39,496 nucleotides of DNA, taken from assembly GCA_964587155.1 (NCBI GenBank), contig CAZPKF010000020.1:1-39496 (forward strand), given 5' to 3'. Numbering within the stretch: position 1 is the first letter of the stretch; the number at the start of each line of letters is the position of its first letter. The position numbers and the translations under genes are program-made. Shown one piece after another: positions 39,139 through 39,496 of the stretch. Under the pieces are notes generated by a model. It ran no database searches. It saw nothing but the letters and a program-made list of their open reading frames with translations, and was not told where the DNA came from. This DNA comes from Hallerella sp964587155 (GTDB taxonomy: Bacteria; Fibrobacterota; Fibrobacteria; Fibrobacterales; Fibrobacteraceae).

Positions 39139-39496
39139 CGTCATTGTTCCGATATTCAACACGGAACCTTATCTCGCCTCTTGTCTTGAAAGTATTCAAC
39201 GGCAGACTTTCCGCGATTTCGAAGCCCTTCTTATCAACGACGGCAGCACCGATCAAAGCTTGGCAATTGCACAAAATTTCGCAAATCAGGATTCCCGATT
39301 CAACGTATTTTCCCAAGAAAATTCCGGACTTTCCGCAGCCCGGAACTTCGGTTTAAAAGTTTCAAAAGGAAATGGGCTTACGTGTGTCGACAGCGACGAG
39401 GTCGTTTCACCTATTTTTTTAAAATCTCTGCCTTTGACCGCTGAACATTTTGGCGTTTCCATAGCCGTTTCAGGGAAACAAACATTCCAGGATTTG
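39125..39496 (+). CDS. Family 2 glycosyltransferase, 5' end only
   Basis: From the ATG at 39125 the frame is open for 124 codons to the window edge. It begins PEISVIVPIFNTEPYLASCL, continues with SIQRQTF and FEALLINDGSTDQS, then NSGLSAARNFGL, and reaches VDSDEVV, the DxD-like sugar-nucleotide/metal site. This is the standard GT2 (GT-A fold) N-terminus. Such enzymes transfer sugars in LPS, capsule or glycoprotein synthesis; acceptor unknown. The start overlaps the stop of the gene upstream. Confidence 0.9.
   Translation, partial: MPEISVIVPIFNTEPYLASCLESIQRQTFRDFEALLINDGSTDQSLAIAQNFANQDSRFNVFSQENSGLSAARNFGLKVSKGNGLTCVDSDEVVSPIFLKSLPLTAEHFGVSIAVSGKQTFQDL

Overview
The window reads as chromosomal DNA of a Gram-negative, fibre-degrading bacterium of the Fibrobacterota/FCB type, most likely Fibrobacter or a close relative. 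The evidence is lpxB (lipid A, so an outer membrane), a GH9 cellulase ending in a type-IX-secretion-like sorting domain, a PorV/PorQ-type outer-membrane protein, a SbsA-Ig lipoprotein of the kind common in Bacteroidota, DUF285 surface-repeat fragments and TAnnTT-type promoter boxes. Genus assignment is inference; no rRNA marker is present. No tRNA, rRNA, CRISPR, prophage or insertion sequence was seen.

Layout. 1-528: the 5' end of a DUF285 repeat protein and a decayed sister copy, both on the minus strand. 691-2628: thrS, ending in a hairpin terminator. 2629-3156: non-coding, with one copy of an interspersed repeat. 3157-7265 (minus): a three-gene run of a membrane-anchored unknown, a propeller-containing PorV/PorQ-like outer-membrane protein and queH. 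The middle gene is split by an exact 752-bp tandem duplication. 7329-9727 (plus): a triple-FKBP periplasmic isomerase, a second repeat copy, and an FHA-GGDEF protein with a destroyed active site. 9764-12785 (minus): tetR, recF and an M18 aminopeptidase. 12896-17150 (minus): a Ski2-like RNA helicase, then a DASS/SLC13 transporter. 17151-17450: a third repeat copy, an orphan terminator and a strong promoter. 17451-18452: a HIRAN-domain protein of unknown role. 18511-20553: the GH9 enzyme.

20572-28267 (minus) is a tightly packed operon: dnaE, lpxB, a CNNM/CBS membrane protein, nudC and a metallophosphoesterase. 28393-36304 (minus) is a second one: lepB, an Ig-like lipoprotein, an exonuclease-DinG fusion helicase and a stand-alone Helicase_C_3-like protein. 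It mixes envelope biogenesis with DNA repair. 36413-37528 (plus) is an MscS channel. 37594-38559 (minus) holds two adjacent paralogous small membrane-anchored proteins. 38659-39496 (plus) holds an unknown gene overlapping a family 2 glycosyltransferase that leaves the window.

Most of the content is housekeeping. The parts most worth a second look are the 752-bp duplication that breaks (or switches) an unusual beta-barrel/beta-propeller protein, the catalytically dead GGDEF protein that keeps its I-site, the three-copy intergenic repeat with one copy reading into its own terminator, and the promoter-leader segment shared by dnaE and the HIRAN gene. Start codons were re-chosen from ribosome-binding sites where the longest frame looked wrong; all coordinates and identity counts were made by eye.
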